A stretch of 38,390 nucleotides of DNA from JBDTSW01 sp039930945 (GCA_039930945.1 JBDTSW010000008.1:1-38390), one strand, 5' to 3'; counted from the stretch's first letter, positions 1-8,330 are shown. Numbers and translations are program-made. Notes: a model not told the origin generated them from the sequence alone.

Positions 1-134
1 CGCGGCTTCTCCGGCCCGCGCGAGAGCGCGAACCCGATCAGGATCGCGATCGCCACCGGGTAGATGATCAGCAGCGCCGTCACCAGCGGCGAGCGCCGCA
101 GGATCTGCAGGTCCTTGAGCAGCAGCCAGCGCAT
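1..134 (-). CDS. ABC-2 type transporter permease, N-terminal fragment
   Basis: Only the first 44 codons are inside the window; the gene runs off the left edge. The fragment begins MRWLLLKDLQILRRSPL, a short basic amphipathic start, then enters a hydrophobic segment (about residues 18-36). This is the usual beginning of ABC-2 membrane subunits. Its ATG overlaps the stop codon of the ATPase gene by one base (TGATG), so the two are translationally coupled and probably form one exporter. The substrate cannot be told from this fragment; drug, lipid or polysaccharide exporters all share this architecture. Confidence 0.8.
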   Translation of the reverse strand, partial: MRWLLLKDLQILRRSPLVTALLIIYPVAIAILIGFALSRGPEKP

Positions 135-850
135 CAGTGGCCGCGCTCGCGCAGGTAGCGGACGAACGCGTGCTCGGTGTCGCGCGCGCCCGAGTCGGGC
201 GCCGCCTCCTGCAGCTCGCGCGGGGTGCCGTCGAAGACGCACTCGCCGTCGGCGAGGACCAGCAGGCGGTCACCGTAGCGCTCGGCCTCGTGTATGTAGT
301 GGGTGGTGAAGATCACCGTGGTGCCGGCGCGGGCGCGGTCGAGCACGAACTCCCAGAGGCGCTCGCGCTGGCGCGGGTCGAGGCCGGCGCTGGGCTCGTC
401 GAGCAGCAGCACCGCCGGCCGCGCCAGCAGGCCGATGGCGATGTTCACCCGCTGCTGGTTGCCGCCCGAAAGCGTCCCGACCTGATCGTCGCGGCGATCC
501 GCGAGCGCCGTCTGCGCGAGCATCTGCTCGAGCGCGGCCTCGGGATCGTCCATCCCCTCCAGCCGCGCGAACAGCAGCAGGTTCTCGGCCACGGTCAGGC
601 GGCGGTAGAGCGCTGCCTGCTGGGGCACCCAGCCGATCTCGCCGCCGCTGGTGCTGAAATCGCCGCCGTCTGCGGCGCGGATCCCGGCCAGGATCGACAG
701 CAGCGTCGTCTTGCCGGCACCGTTTGGGCCGATCACCGCCAGCAGCTCGCCGCGCCGCGCCTCGAAGGAGACGCCGCGAAGCGCCGCCAGCTCGCCGAAG
801 CGTTTGCTCAGCCCGCGGGCCTCGATCACCACCTGGTCGTCGCCTGCCAT
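134..850 (-). CDS. ABC transporter ATP-binding subunit
   Basis: This 238-residue cytoplasmic ATPase would power the ABC-2 permease encoded directly downstream. Visible motifs are Walker A GPNGAGKTT (about residues 41-49), a Q-loop (VPQQ, about 75-78), the signature LSGGNQQ (about 127-133), Walker B LLLDEP (about 148-153) with a D-loop SAGLD, and an H-loop histidine in TTHYIHEAE. Length and motif order are those of the CcmA/DrrA-type ATPases that pair with ABC-2 permeases. The ATG at 850 is preceded by a TAGCTT box 10 nt upstream and no clear ribosome-binding site, which suggests a very short leader. Substrate is unknown. Confidence 0.93.
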   Translation of the reverse strand: MAGDDQVVIEARGLSKRFGELAALRGVSFEARRGELLAVIGPNGAGKTTLLSILAGIRAADGGDFSTSGGEIGWVPQQAALYRRLTVAENLLLFARLEGMDDPEAALEQMLAQTALADRRDDQVGTLSGGNQQRVNIAIGLLARPAVLLLDEPSAGLDPRQRERLWEFVLDRARAGTTVIFTTHYIHEAERYGDRLLVLADGECVFDGTPRELQEAAPDSGARDTEHAFVRYLRERGH

Positions 851-860
851 CAGGCAGGGA

Positions 861-866
861 AAGCTA
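861..866 (-). promoter_or_regulatory. Candidate -10 box of the ABC ATPase gene
   Basis: TAGCTT on the minus strand ends 10 nt before the ATG at 850. Transcription would start only about 3-4 nt before the start codon. No convincing -35 element was seen. Confidence 0.35.
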
Positions 867-900
867 CCCGGGGCCCACCGGCGGCGCGGCGGGCGACCGT

Positions 901-906
901 TACGCT
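901..906 (+). promoter_or_regulatory. Candidate -10 box, leaderless start of the YmdB-like gene
   Basis: TACGCT lies exactly 6 nt before the GTG at 913, so the expected transcription start falls on the start codon. There is no Shine-Dalgarno sequence. No good -35 was found. Confidence 0.4.
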
Positions 907-912
907 GCGCCG

Positions 913-1692
913 GTGAAGGTCCTGTTCATCGGAGACATCGTCGGCAGGCCGGGCCGGGCCGCACTGGCGGCGACGCTGCCCGAGCTGCGCGAACGCCACG
1001 CTCCCGACCTGGTCATCGCCAACGGCGAGAACGCCGCCGGCGGACTCGGGATCACCGAGCGCAACGCGAAGGAGATCTACGCGATGGGCGTCGACGTGAT
1101 CACCCTCGGCAACCACAGCTTCCGCCACCGCGACGTCTACGACTACCTCGACCGCGAGCAGCGGATCATCCGCCCGGCCAACTACATGACCGGCAACCCC
1201 GGGCGTGGCTCGACCGTGGTCGAGGCGGCGGGCAGACGGGTCGGCGTGATCAACCTCAGCGGCACCGTGCAGCTGCGCGCGGCGCGCTCGCCCTTTCCCG
1301 AGGTCGAGATGCTGCTCGACCGGATGGATCACGAGGTCGACGTCTTCATCGTCGACTTCCACGCCGAGGTGACGTCCGAGAAGGTGGCGATGGGTTGGCA
1401 CCTCGACGGGCGGGTCGCCGCGGTCCTAGGCACCCACACCCACGTCCCCACCGCCGACGCGCGCGTTCTCCCCAAGGGGACGGCCTTCATCTCCGACGTC
1501 GGCATGACCGGCTCGCGCGACGGCGTCCTCGGCGTCCGCTGGGAGCAGGCCCTGGAGGGGTTCCGCACCCAGATGCCGATCAAGTTCTCGACCGCCGAGG
1601 ACAACGTCTGGATCAACGGCGCCGTGGTCACCGTCGGCGACGACGGCCTCGCCGAGTCGATCGAGCAGGTGCTGGTGCCGGCCGAGAGCTAG
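913..1692 (+). CDS. YmdB-family metallophosphoesterase (TIGR00282 type)
   Basis: The 259-residue protein matches the size and residue layout of YmdB, a di-metal phosphodiesterase that in Bacillus acts on 2',3'-cyclic nucleotides. The metal and active-site residues fall at the expected positions: D8 (GDIVG), E39 and N40 (NGEN), N67 and H68 (GNH), H150 (DFHAE), H175 and H177 (GTHTH). I chose GTG at 913 because it gives the family N-terminus VKVLFIGD and sits 6 nt after a TACGCT box. It is divergent from the ABC genes. It is usually a stand-alone regulator of RNA turnover or developmental decisions; the local substrate is inferred from family only. Confidence 0.93.
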   Translation: MKVLFIGDIVGRPGRAALAATLPELRERHAPDLVIANGENAAGGLGITERNAKEIYAMGVDVITLGNHSFRHRDVYDYLDREQRIIRPANYMTGNPGRGSTVVEAAGRRVGVINLSGTVQLRAARSPFPEVEMLLDRMDHEVDVFIVDFHAEVTSEKVAMGWHLDGRVAAVLGTHTHVPTADARVLPKGTAFISDVGMTGSRDGVLGVRWEQALEGFRTQMPIKFSTAEDNVWINGAVVTVGDDGLAESIEQVLVPAES

Positions 1693-1726
1693 CCGCCTGA
1701 CCCCTTGGCCTTGCCGGCGGGCCGGC

Positions 1727-1742
1727 GCGGCGCCTGCGCCGC
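1727..1742. terminator. GC-rich hairpin after the YmdB-like gene
   Basis: GCGGCGC-CT-GCGCCGC is a perfect inverted repeat 34 bp past the stop at 1692 and 15 bp before the next start. There is no T-run and the loop is tight, so the fold would open to about 6 bp. It may be a weak terminator or only GC-rich chance. Confidence 0.3.
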
Positions 1743-1745
1743 TGG

Positions 1746-1751
1746 CACAAT
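1746..1751 (+). promoter_or_regulatory. Candidate -10 box, leaderless start of the amidotransferase gene
   Basis: CACAAT, close to TATAAT, lies exactly 6 nt before the GTG at 1758. The predicted transcription start coincides with the start codon. No -35 was recognised in the hairpin upstream. Confidence 0.4.
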
Positions 1752-1757
1752 TGCGGG

Positions 1758-2489
1758 GTGCGCTGTCTCGCGATCGTCCACGAACGCGACGCCGGCCCGG
1801 GGGTGTTCGCCGAGGCCATGGCCGAGCGTGGCGCCGCGCTCGACGAGTGGTTGATCGCCGAGTCGGACCGGCCGCCCGCCGACCCCTTCGGTTATGACGC
1901 GGTCTTCACCTTCGGTGGAGCGATGCACCCCGACGCCGACTCCGCTCATGTCTGGATGGCCCCCGAGAAGGAGTTGCTGCGCGGACTGCTGGCAGGCGGC
2001 GTACCACTGATGGGCTCCTGCCTGGGCACCCAACTGCTCGGCGAATCGGCGGGGGCAGGCCCGCGGCGCGCGCCCGGGCACGAGATCGGATGGTTCGACG
2101 TCGAGGTCACGCCGGAGGGCCTCGACGACCCCGTGATCGGGCCGATGGGCCCCACCTTCAGCGCCTTCCAGTGGCATTCCTACGAGGTGCCGCTGCCGCC
2201 CGGCGCGGTCGCGCTGGCGACCAGCCCGGTGTGCCTGCAGGCGTGGCGCCTCGGCACCCTCGTCTACGGCATCCAGTTTCACGCCGAGGTCGCGGAGACC
2301 GACGCCCACAGCTGGATCCGCGACTACGGCCCCGGGTCCGACGCGGTCGATGCGGGGGTGGACCTGGACCGCTTCAGCGTCCAGACCCGCGCGCGCATCG
2401 GCGCCTGGAACCGCCTCGGCCGCGGGCTCTGCGACCGCTTCCTCGACCTCGTCGCCTCGCGGCGGCCGGCTCAGTCCGGGGTGACGTAG
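1758..2489 (+). CDS. Class I glutamine amidotransferase domain protein
   Basis: This stand-alone GATase1 protein of 243 residues resembles the GMP-synthase-type glutaminase fold. The nucleophile elbow GSCLGTQ places the catalytic cysteine at about residue 88. The histidine/glutamate pair is in QFHAEV, where the usual proline of FHPE is replaced by alanine. It has no synthetase domain, so it either transfers ammonia to a partner or is a gamma-glutamyl hydrolase. Start GTG at 1758 sits 6 nt after a CACAAT box. Its 3' end overlaps the convergent SDR gene by 19 bp. Substrate and partner are unknown; proximity to the gamma-glutamyl amine locus may be meaningful or chance. Confidence 0.85.
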   Translation: MRCLAIVHERDAGPGVFAEAMAERGAALDEWLIAESDRPPADPFGYDAVFTFGGAMHPDADSAHVWMAPEKELLRGLLAGGVPLMGSCLGTQLLGESAGAGPRRAPGHEIGWFDVEVTPEGLDDPVIGPMGPTFSAFQWHSYEVPLPPGAVALATSPVCLQAWRLGTLVYGIQFHAEVAETDAHSWIRDYGPGSDAVDAGVDLDRFSVQTRARIGAWNRLGRGLCDRFLDLVASRRPAQSGVT

Positions 2490-3217
2490 GCGCCGGAGAG
2501 GCCGCCGTCGACGAGGAAGGTCGAGGCGTTCACGTACGAGGACTCGTCGCTGGCCAAAAACAGCGCGCCCTGGGCGATCTCGCGGGCCTCGGCGAAGCGG
2601 CCCATCGGCAGATGCACCAGGCGCCGCTTGGCCGCGGCGCGGTCGGAGGCAAACAGCTCCTGCAAGAGCGGCGTGTCCACCGGGCCCGGGCACAGCGCGT
2701 TGACGCGGACGCCGCGGCGGGCGAACTCGACGCCCATCTCGCGCGACATCGAGACCACGGCCCCCTTCGACGCCGTGTAGGAGATCTGCGAGGTGGCGGC
2801 GCCCATCACGGCGACGAACGAGGCAGTGTTGATCACCGAGCCCCCGCCGGCCTCGAGCAGGTGGGGGATGCCATGCTTGCAGCAGAGGAAGACGCCGCGC
2901 AGGTTGACGTCCTGGACCCGCTGCCAGGCCTCGATCGCGGTCTCGAGCACGCCCTCGTCGTCGGTGGGGTTGATCCCGGCGTTGTTGAAGAGCACGTCGA
3001 TGCGGCCGAACTTCGCCCGCACCTGCTCGTAGGCGTCGCGGACCTGGTCGGAGTCGGTGACGTCGGCCTCGAGCGCCAGCTCGCCCACCGACCCCGGGTC
3101 GATGTCGACGCCGATCACCTTCGCGCCCTCCTCGGCGAACAGGCGTGCCGAGGATGCCCCGATCCCCGATGCCGCTCCCGTGATCACGCAGACCTTGTCC
3201 TCCAGGCGCCCCGGCAT
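2471..3217 (-). CDS. Short-chain dehydrogenase/reductase (possible gamma-glutamyl amino-alcohol dehydrogenase)
   Basis: A classical SDR of 248 residues with TGAASGIG (about 13-20), an acidic residue at the end of beta-2 (VDID, about 37-40) favouring NAD, NNAG (78-81), and the catalytic Ser133, Tyr147 and Lys151 (YTASK). The ATG overlaps the aldehyde dehydrogenase stop by one base, so it is the last gene of the permease-ligase-hydrolase-ALDH run. Known family chemistry is oxidation of secondary or primary alcohols. I infer it could oxidise a gamma-glutamylated amino alcohol to the aldehyde used by the ALDH next door, taking the place of the flavin oxidase of the putrescine pathway. The role is unproven. 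Confidence 0.9.
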   Translation of the reverse strand: MPGRLEDKVCVITGAASGIGASSARLFAEEGAKVIGVDIDPGSVGELALEADVTDSDQVRDAYEQVRAKFGRIDVLFNNAGINPTDDEGVLETAIEAWQRVQDVNLRGVFLCCKHGIPHLLEAGGGSVINTASFVAVMGAATSQISYTASKGAVVSMSREMGVEFARRGVRVNALCPGPVDTPLLQELFASDRAAAKRRLVHLPMGRFAEAREIAQGALFLASDESSYVNASTFLVDGGLSGAYVTPD

Positions 3218-4584
3218 CAGCCCTCCTCTGTCGCGTAGTAGACGTTCTTGACCTCGGTGTAGTGGTCGAGGGCGTGCGGCCCCAGCTCGCGGCCGACGCC
3301 CGACTGCTTGAAGCCGCCGAACGGGGTCGAGACCCGCACCGAGCTGTTGGAGTTGATCGAGAGCACGCCGGATTCGATCGCCCGCGCGCTACGCAGCGCC
3401 TTGGCGCCGTCGCGCGTCCAGATCGAGCCCGAGAGGCCATACGGCGTGTCGTTGGCGATCGCCACCGCCTCCGCCTCGCCGTCGAACGGGATCACCGAGG
3501 CGATCGGGCCGAAGATCTCCTCCCGCGCCTGGCGGTCCGAGTTGGAGACGGGGCACAGCACCGTCGGCGCGAACCAGAACCCGGGGCCCTCCGGCGCCGA
3601 GCCGCGGAAGGCGACCGGGGCGTCGTCGTCGAGATAGGAGGCGACGGCCTCGCGCCGGCCCTCGGAGATCAGCGGGCCCATCTCGGTCGCCTCGTCCAGC
3701 GGGTCGCCGACCCGCAAGGAGCCGACCGCCGTCTCCAGGTGGCCCATGAACTCGTCCAGCGCCGAGCGCTCGACCAGGATTCGCGAGCGCGCGCAGCAGT
3801 CCTGGCCGGCGTTGCCGAAGACGCCCGCGGGCGCCGCCCTGGCGGCCGCCTCGAGGTCGGCGTCGGCGTAGATGATGTTGGCCGACTTGCCGCCCAGCTC
3901 CAGCGTCACCCGCTTGATCGTCTGCGCCGCCGCCGCCGCGATCCCGCGGCCGACCTCGGTCGAGCCGGTGAAGGCGATCTTGGCGACGTCGGGGTGCTCG
4001 ACCAGGCGCCGGCCGCAGACCGAGCCCGGGCCGGCGACGACGTTGAGGACGCCCTCGGGAAGCCCGGCCTCGACCGCGATCCGCTCCAGCTCGAGCGCCG
4101 TCAAGGGAGTCAGCTCGGCCGGCTTGAGCACGATCGTGTTGGCGGCGGCCAGCGCCGGCGCCAGCTTCCAGGAGGCGATCGTCAGCGGGAAGTTCCAGGG
4201 GACGATCATGCCGACGACGCCGAGCGGCTCGCGGAAGGTCATGTCGACCCCGCCGGCGACCGGGATCGTGTCGCCGAGCAGGCGCTGCGCCGCGCCCGCG
4301 TAGTAGCGGAAGGTGTCGGCGACCATCCCGATCTCGCCGCGGGCGTCGCCGATCGGCTTGCCGGCGTTGCGCGCCTCCAGCCGGGCGAGGTCCTCGCGGC
4401 GCTCGCCGAGCGCGTCGGCGAGCGCATGCAGGATCGCCGCGCGGTCCTCGGGGGTGACGGCGCGCCAGGCCGGGAAGGCCTGCCTGGCCCGGGCTACGGC
4501 GGCGTCGACGTCGGCCGCGTCGCCGCGGTGCACCTCGGCCATCACCTCGGCGGTGGCCGGCTCGACCACCGAGATCACGCTCAC
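3217..4584 (-). CDS. NAD-dependent aldehyde dehydrogenase (PuuC/betaine-aldehyde type)
   Basis: This 455-residue ALDH carries MIVPWNFP (about 126-133), the glutamate of LELGGKS (E229) and the catalytic cysteine in GQDCCA (C263). It lies in the aminoaldehyde/betaine-aldehyde group by general look. The GTG start at 4584 shares four bases (GTGA) with the stop of the upstream hydrolase gene. In context it should oxidise a gamma-glutamylated aminoaldehyde to the acid, before hydrolysis by the hydrolase. The length is slightly short of the usual 475-495 residues because the N-terminal arm is brief. Exact substrate is inferred. Confidence 0.92.
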   Translation of the reverse strand: MSVISVVEPATAEVMAEVHRGDAADVDAAVARARQAFPAWRAVTPEDRAAILHALADALGERREDLARLEARNAGKPIGDARGEIGMVADTFRYYAGAAQRLLGDTIPVAGGVDMTFREPLGVVGMIVPWNFPLTIASWKLAPALAAANTIVLKPAELTPLTALELERIAVEAGLPEGVLNVVAGPGSVCGRRLVEHPDVAKIAFTGSTEVGRGIAAAAAQTIKRVTLELGGKSANIIYADADLEAAARAAPAGVFGNAGQDCCARSRILVERSALDEFMGHLETAVGSLRVGDPLDEATEMGPLISEGRREAVASYLDDDAPVAFRGSAPEGPGFWFAPTVLCPVSNSDRQAREEIFGPIASVIPFDGEAEAVAIANDTPYGLSGSIWTRDGAKALRSARAIESGVLSINSNSSVRVSTPFGGFKQSGVGRELGPHALDHYTEVKNVYYATEEG

Positions 4585-5297
4585 CCGGCGGCGCTCCTCA
4601 CCCTGGTGGCGGCGACGAGGGAAGAGATGACCCGGCTGGGGACGTCCTCCTCAGCGTGCCAGAGGATCCCGAGGGCGAACTCGTGTCCGGGCATCTCGAT
4701 CGCCTCGATCACCCCGTCGCCGACCGAGCGGCCGCTGACCACGAGCCCCTCACCGAGCCTCCCCACCCCCTGGTGATGGTGCGAGCGCACGGCGACCCGC
4801 TCGGCGCCGACCGCGCGCGCGGCGGTCGAACCGGGCACCAGCTCGACCTCGTGGTCGGAGAAGACGCCGGGCGTGTGCATGTGGACGGCGGCGGTCTCGA
4901 GGTCCTGGACGAGGTCGCCGCCGTAGGCGACGTTGAGGATCTCCAGGCCGCGGCAGATCCCGAGCAGGGGCATCTCCCGCTCCACCGCGCGCCGGCAGAG
5001 CGAGATCTCGAAGCGGTCGCGCTCGCGGCGAGCGCCGACCGTCGCGTCACTCGGCGGAGCGCCGTAGGAGGCGGGGTCGATGTCCGATCCGCCGGCCAGC
5101 AGCAGCGCCTCGATCAGCTCCAGCGCCTCGTCCGGAGCCTCGGCGATCTCGTCGTGCGGGGGCAGGACCACCGCCTGCGCGCCGGCCTCGGTGACCGCCC
5201 GCGAGTAGGTGCGCGGCAGAAGGCTCGCCTCGATGTCCCAGGCTGCCCAGCGCGCCTGCTCGAGCGCCGCGCAGATGCCGATCACCGGTCGGCTCAA
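4581..5297 (-). CDS. Gamma-glutamyl hydrolase, PuuD-like class I amidotransferase
   Basis: About 238 residues with the PuuD/peptidase C26 pattern: PVIGI at the N-terminus, LLAGGSDIDP (about 67-76), the nucleophile in LLGICRGLE (C115), and a late WHAEED with the histidine/glutamate pair. Such enzymes release glutamate from gamma-glutamyl amides such as gamma-glutamyl-GABA. I place the start at TTG 5297, which forms a TTGA overlap with the stop of the ligase gene; a GTG at 5285 is the alternative. The open frame continues upstream only as an out-of-frame shadow of the ligase. It is coupled to the ALDH gene by a GTGA overlap, as expected for the last step of a gamma-glutamylation pathway. Confidence 0.88.
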   Translation of the reverse strand: MSRPVIGICAALEQARWAAWDIEASLLPRTYSRAVTEAGAQAVVLPPHDEIAEAPDEALELIEALLLAGGSDIDPASYGAPPSDATVGARRERDRFEISLCRRAVEREMPLLGICRGLEILNVAYGGDLVQDLETAAVHMHTPGVFSDHEVELVPGSTAARAVGAERVAVRSHHHQGVGRLGEGLVVSGRSVGDGVIEAIEMPGHEFALGILWHAEEDVPSRVISSLVAATRVRSAAG

Positions 5298-6622
5298 ACC
5301 CGCTCGAATCCCCGGAACTTCTCCCAGTCGGTGACGGCTCCCTCGAAGGCGGTGAGCTCGATCCGGGCGCGGTTCAGGTAATGGTCGACGACCTCGGCGC
5401 CGAAGGCCTCCTTCGCGACCTCGCTGGAGGCGAAGAGGTCGCGCGCCGCGTACATCGTGTGCGGCACCCGCGGGTTGCCGGATTGATAGGCGTTGCCCTC
5501 CTGCGCCGGCTCCAGCTCGAGCTCTGAGTCGATCCCGTGCAGCCCGGCGGCGATCATCGCCGCCAGCGCCAAATAGGGGTTGACGTCGGCGCCCGGCAGG
5601 CGGTTTTCGACCCGGCGAGCCGGGCCCTCGCCGACGACGCGCATCGAGCAGGTGCGGTTGTCGTGACCCCAGGCGACCGTGGTCGGGGCGAACGAGCCCT
5701 CGACGAAGCGCTTGTAGGAGTTGACCTGGGGGGCGAAGAACAGCGTCATCTCCTCCAGGCAGGCGAGCTGGCCGGCGACGAAGCGGTCGAAGAGCTGATC
5801 GTCGGAGGCGAAGACGTTGGCGCCCGCCTCGTCGGCGAGCGAGCAGTGGATGTGGCAGGAGCTGCCCTCGTGCTCGTTGAACTTCGCCATGAAGGTGATC
5901 GAGTAGCCCTCCTGGGCGGCGATCTCCTTGGCGCCGTTCTTGTAGATCGCGTGGTCGTCGGCGGCCGCCAGCGCCTCGTCGTAGTGGAAGTTGATCTCGT
6001 GCTGGCCGAGGTTGCACTCGCCCTTCGAGGTCTCGACCCGCATCTCGGCGCCGGCCATCGAGTTGCGGATGCGGCGGATCAGCGGCTCGACCCGCGCGGT
6101 CCCCAACAGCGAGTAGTCGACGTTGTAGAGGTTGGTCGGCTCGAGGTCGCGGTAGCCCTTGTGCCAGGCCTCCTCGTAGGTGTCGGTGAAGATGATGAAC
6201 TCCAGCTCGGTCCCGGCGAACGCCCGCCAGCCGCGCTCGGCGAGGCGGTCGAGCTGACGCCGCAGGATCTGGCGGGGCGAGGCCACCACGTCGGAGTCGT
6301 CGTGCCACTTGACGTCGGCCATCAACAGCGCCGTCCCCTGCTGCCAGGGGACCGGCCGCAGCGTCTCCAGGTCGGGCTTCATCACGAAGTCGCCGTAGCC
6401 GCGCGACCACGACGCCATCTCGTAGCCCTCGACCGTCGTCATCTCGACATCGACGGCGAGCAGGTAGTTGCAGCCCTCGGCGCCGTGTTCGGCGACCTCG
6501 TCGAGGAAGTGCCGGGCGACCAGGCGCTTGCCCTGCAGCCGCCCCTCCATGTCGGCGATCGCGAGGAGCACGGTGTCCACCGTGCCCTCGCTGACCGCCT
6601 GCTTCAGCTCATCGAGCGTCAC
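5294..6622 (-). CDS. Glutamine-synthetase-like gamma-glutamyl-amine ligase (PuuA/GlnA3/GlnA4 type)
   Basis: 442 residues of the glutamine synthetase fold. Visible motifs are the metal-binding glutamates of GTELEF (about 143-148), GQHEINFHY (glutamate/ATP region), HEGSSCHIH (in place of the GS motif for ammonium-site residues), and RVENRLPGADVNPY near the C-terminus, which matches PuuA-like proteins better than true GlnA. No Tyr-adenylylation region is evident. Known relatives attach glutamate to putrescine, isopropylamine or, in Streptomyces GlnA4, ethanolamine. The start is GTG 6622, 12 nt after the permease stop. The neighbouring ethanolamine-type permease makes ethanolamine the best guess; other monoamines remain possible. 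Confidence 0.88.
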   Translation of the reverse strand: MTLDELKQAVSEGTVDTVLLAIADMEGRLQGKRLVARHFLDEVAEHGAEGCNYLLAVDVEMTTVEGYEMASWSRGYGDFVMKPDLETLRPVPWQQGTALLMADVKWHDDSDVVASPRQILRRQLDRLAERGWRAFAGTELEFIIFTDTYEEAWHKGYRDLEPTNLYNVDYSLLGTARVEPLIRRIRNSMAGAEMRVETSKGECNLGQHEINFHYDEALAAADDHAIYKNGAKEIAAQEGYSITFMAKFNEHEGSSCHIHCSLADEAGANVFASDDQLFDRFVAGQLACLEEMTLFFAPQVNSYKRFVEGSFAPTTVAWGHDNRTCSMRVVGEGPARRVENRLPGADVNPYLALAAMIAAGLHGIDSELELEPAQEGNAYQSGNPRVPHTMYAARDLFASSEVAKEAFGAEVVDHYLNRARIELTAFEGAVTDWEKFRGFERV

Positions 6623-6634
6623 GCCTCATCGGCG

Positions 6635-8212
6635 TTACGCGCCGCCCTCCCTCGGGGGCTCGTCCTTCGGGGGCTCCTCCCTCGGCGGCGGCTCGTACTC
6701 GCGCTCGCCCTCGTGGGGATGCGAGTAAGCCTCGAGGCGGGTGTGGCCGTAGCCCTCCTCCTGGGGCTTTCCATGCTCGCCCCTCGACATCGCGAACTCC
6801 TCCTCGGGGGAGAGCACGAGGCGGTGGCGGCCGGCGACCGCGAAGTAGGCCATCGCCACCAGGTAGAAAATGAGGACGCCATAGACGCCCGGCCGGTAGT
6901 CGTCGTTGACGAGGATCGCCACCAGCGCCGCAGCCGCGATGATCCCGGCGACGATCGCGCCGGGCTCGCCCAGCCGACTGTGGTAGGGCCGATCGATCTC
7001 CGGCATGTTGGCCCGCAGCAGCACGAACGACGTGCACTGCATGATGTAGGAGATCACCGCGCCGAACACGGCCATGTACAGCAGCGCAGCGCCGACCTGA
7101 GTATCGGAGTTCTTGTAGATCACGTACGCGGCGACCCAGCCGATTACCGCGCCCAATATCAGCGCCACGTGCGGCGTTTGCCGCTTGCCGTGAGTCACCG
7201 AGAAGGCGTGGGGGTAATAGCCCGCGCGCGAGAGCGAGAAGATGTTGCGCCCGTAGGCGTAGATGATCGTGTGGAAGCTGGCGACCAGGCCGGCGACCGC
7301 GACCAGACCCAGCAGCGAGGCTGAGGTGCCATCGCCGAAGATCGTCCGCAGGCCGTCGAGCAGCGGCTCGCCCGACTCGCTCAGCGCCGCCGATCCAGGC
7401 TCGATCCCCGAGTTCAGGAAGAGGACCAGGAAGCCGGTGACGACCAGGGTCCTCAGACCCCAGATCGTTCCCTTCGGGATGTCGCGCTTGGGGTCCGCGG
7501 ATTCCTCCGCCGCAAGAGGTAACTGCTCGATCGCCAAGTAGAACCAGATCGCGAATGGCAGCGCGTAGAAGACGCCCGGAATACCATCGATGAACCAGCC
7601 GCCGTTGGTGTCGATCGCCATCGCGGTGAAGTCGAGATTGGGGATCGCGCCGATGAAGAACACGGCGAGGATGGCCAGCGAGGCGAAGCAGATGATCACC
7701 GTGAAGCGGAAGGTCGCCTCGACGCCGATGTAGTTGAGGCCGACGAAGATCCCGTAGAAGATCGCCCACCACAACGGCTCCGACAGGTCGAGCGAGATCA
7801 GGTCCACGGCAATCGAGTCCATGTAGGAGCCGATCCCGACCACGATCACCGCCGGGGTGATCACGTACTCGATCGTTTCGGCAACGCCGGTCGAGAACCC
7901 GCCCCAGGGCCCCATCGCCGAGCGCGCGAACGAGTAGGCGCCACCGGTATGGGGCATCGCCGGCGACATCTCCGCGATCGAGTAGCAGAGCCCGAAGTAC
8001 ATGACCGTGACCACGACCATCGCCACGAGCATGCCGCCGAAGCCATAGGCGAGGCCGAAGTTCCAGCCGAAGAAATCGCCGGAAATAACCGCCGCGACGC
8101 CCAGGGCCCACAGAGACCAGACCCCTGCATGGCGACGGAGCTTGCGCTTGTCGAAGTACTCCTCGTCCGCCTCGCGGTACGTGATCGCGCCTACCTTGCG
8201 TGACTCAGCCAC
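6635..8212 (-). CDS. APC-superfamily permease, ethanolamine permease-like
   Basis: An inner-membrane protein of 525 residues with about 12 hydrophobic segments and a hydrophilic Glu/Pro-rich tail of roughly 70 residues. The first half (GDFFGWNFGL, then SIAEMSPAMPHTGGAYSFAR) closely follows the pattern I know from the bacterial ethanolamine permease family rather than the GabP or putrescine carriers. Start GTG 8212 has a good ribosome-binding site (GGAGGAATTGGGAA before it). It is the first gene after the GntR gene, behind its own promoter, and leads the ligase-hydrolase-ALDH-SDR run. Import of ethanolamine or a related amine is inferred from family and context. Confidence 0.9.
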   Translation of the reverse strand: MAESRKVGAITYREADEEYFDKRKLRRHAGVWSLWALGVAAVISGDFFGWNFGLAYGFGGMLVAMVVVTVMYFGLCYSIAEMSPAMPHTGGAYSFARSAMGPWGGFSTGVAETIEYVITPAVIVVGIGSYMDSIAVDLISLDLSEPLWWAIFYGIFVGLNYIGVEATFRFTVIICFASLAILAVFFIGAIPNLDFTAMAIDTNGGWFIDGIPGVFYALPFAIWFYLAIEQLPLAAEESADPKRDIPKGTIWGLRTLVVTGFLVLFLNSGIEPGSAALSESGEPLLDGLRTIFGDGTSASLLGLVAVAGLVASFHTIIYAYGRNIFSLSRAGYYPHAFSVTHGKRQTPHVALILGAVIGWVAAYVIYKNSDTQVGAALLYMAVFGAVISYIMQCTSFVLLRANMPEIDRPYHSRLGEPGAIVAGIIAAAALVAILVNDDYRPGVYGVLIFYLVAMAYFAVAGRHRLVLSPEEEFAMSRGEHGKPQEEGYGHTRLEAYSHPHEGEREYEPPPREEPPKDEPPREGGA

Positions 8213-8243
8213 TTCCCAATTCCTCCCTCGTCGACAAAGGTGT

Positions 8244-8255
8244 GGTCAACCGACC
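8244..8255. promoter_or_regulatory. Candidate GntR operator (GGTC-N4-GACC)
   Basis: A perfect inverted repeat GGTC-AACC-GACC lies about 10-20 nt downstream of the predicted transcription start of the permease operon and 32 nt before its GTG. FCD-type GntR proteins commonly bind short GT-N-AC palindromes. The GntR gene is immediately upstream, so auto- or operon repression here is a reasonable inference. Confidence 0.4.
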
Positions 8256-8271
8256 TATCCTCGGTGGGCGC

Positions 8272-8301
8272 AGCCTAAGCTCACGGACGGACGCAAGTCA
8301 A
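8272..8301 (-). promoter_or_regulatory. Promoter of the permease-ligase operon
   Basis: Minus-strand TTGACT (8296-8301), an 18-nt spacer, and TAGGCT (8272-8277) form a good housekeeping-type promoter. It lies in the gap between the GntR gene and the permease and predicts a leader of about 50 nt. Confidence 0.6.
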
Positions 8302-8330
8302 GGGGTAATTTGGAATTTCTTTCCGAGGGC

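Noticed and set aside
137..916. 259-residue plus-strand frame opposite the ABC ATPase
   Set aside because: No domain pattern, and the opposite strand has a full set of ABC motifs.
1758..2489. Amidotransferase at 1758 as a member of the amine operon
   Set aside because: It is on the opposite strand with its own predicted leaderless start and only a tail-to-tail overlap. Functional linkage is possible but unsupported.
4581..6410. 609-residue minus-strand frame ending in the gamma-glutamyl hydrolase
   Set aside because: The first 370 residues are an out-of-frame reading of the ligase gene. The hydrolase motifs start only after position 5297.
6810..8200. Permease at 6635 as a GabP or putrescine carrier
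   Set aside because: The early helix motifs (GDFFGWNFGL, SIAEMSPAMPHTGG) fit the ethanolamine permease family better; function is still unproven.
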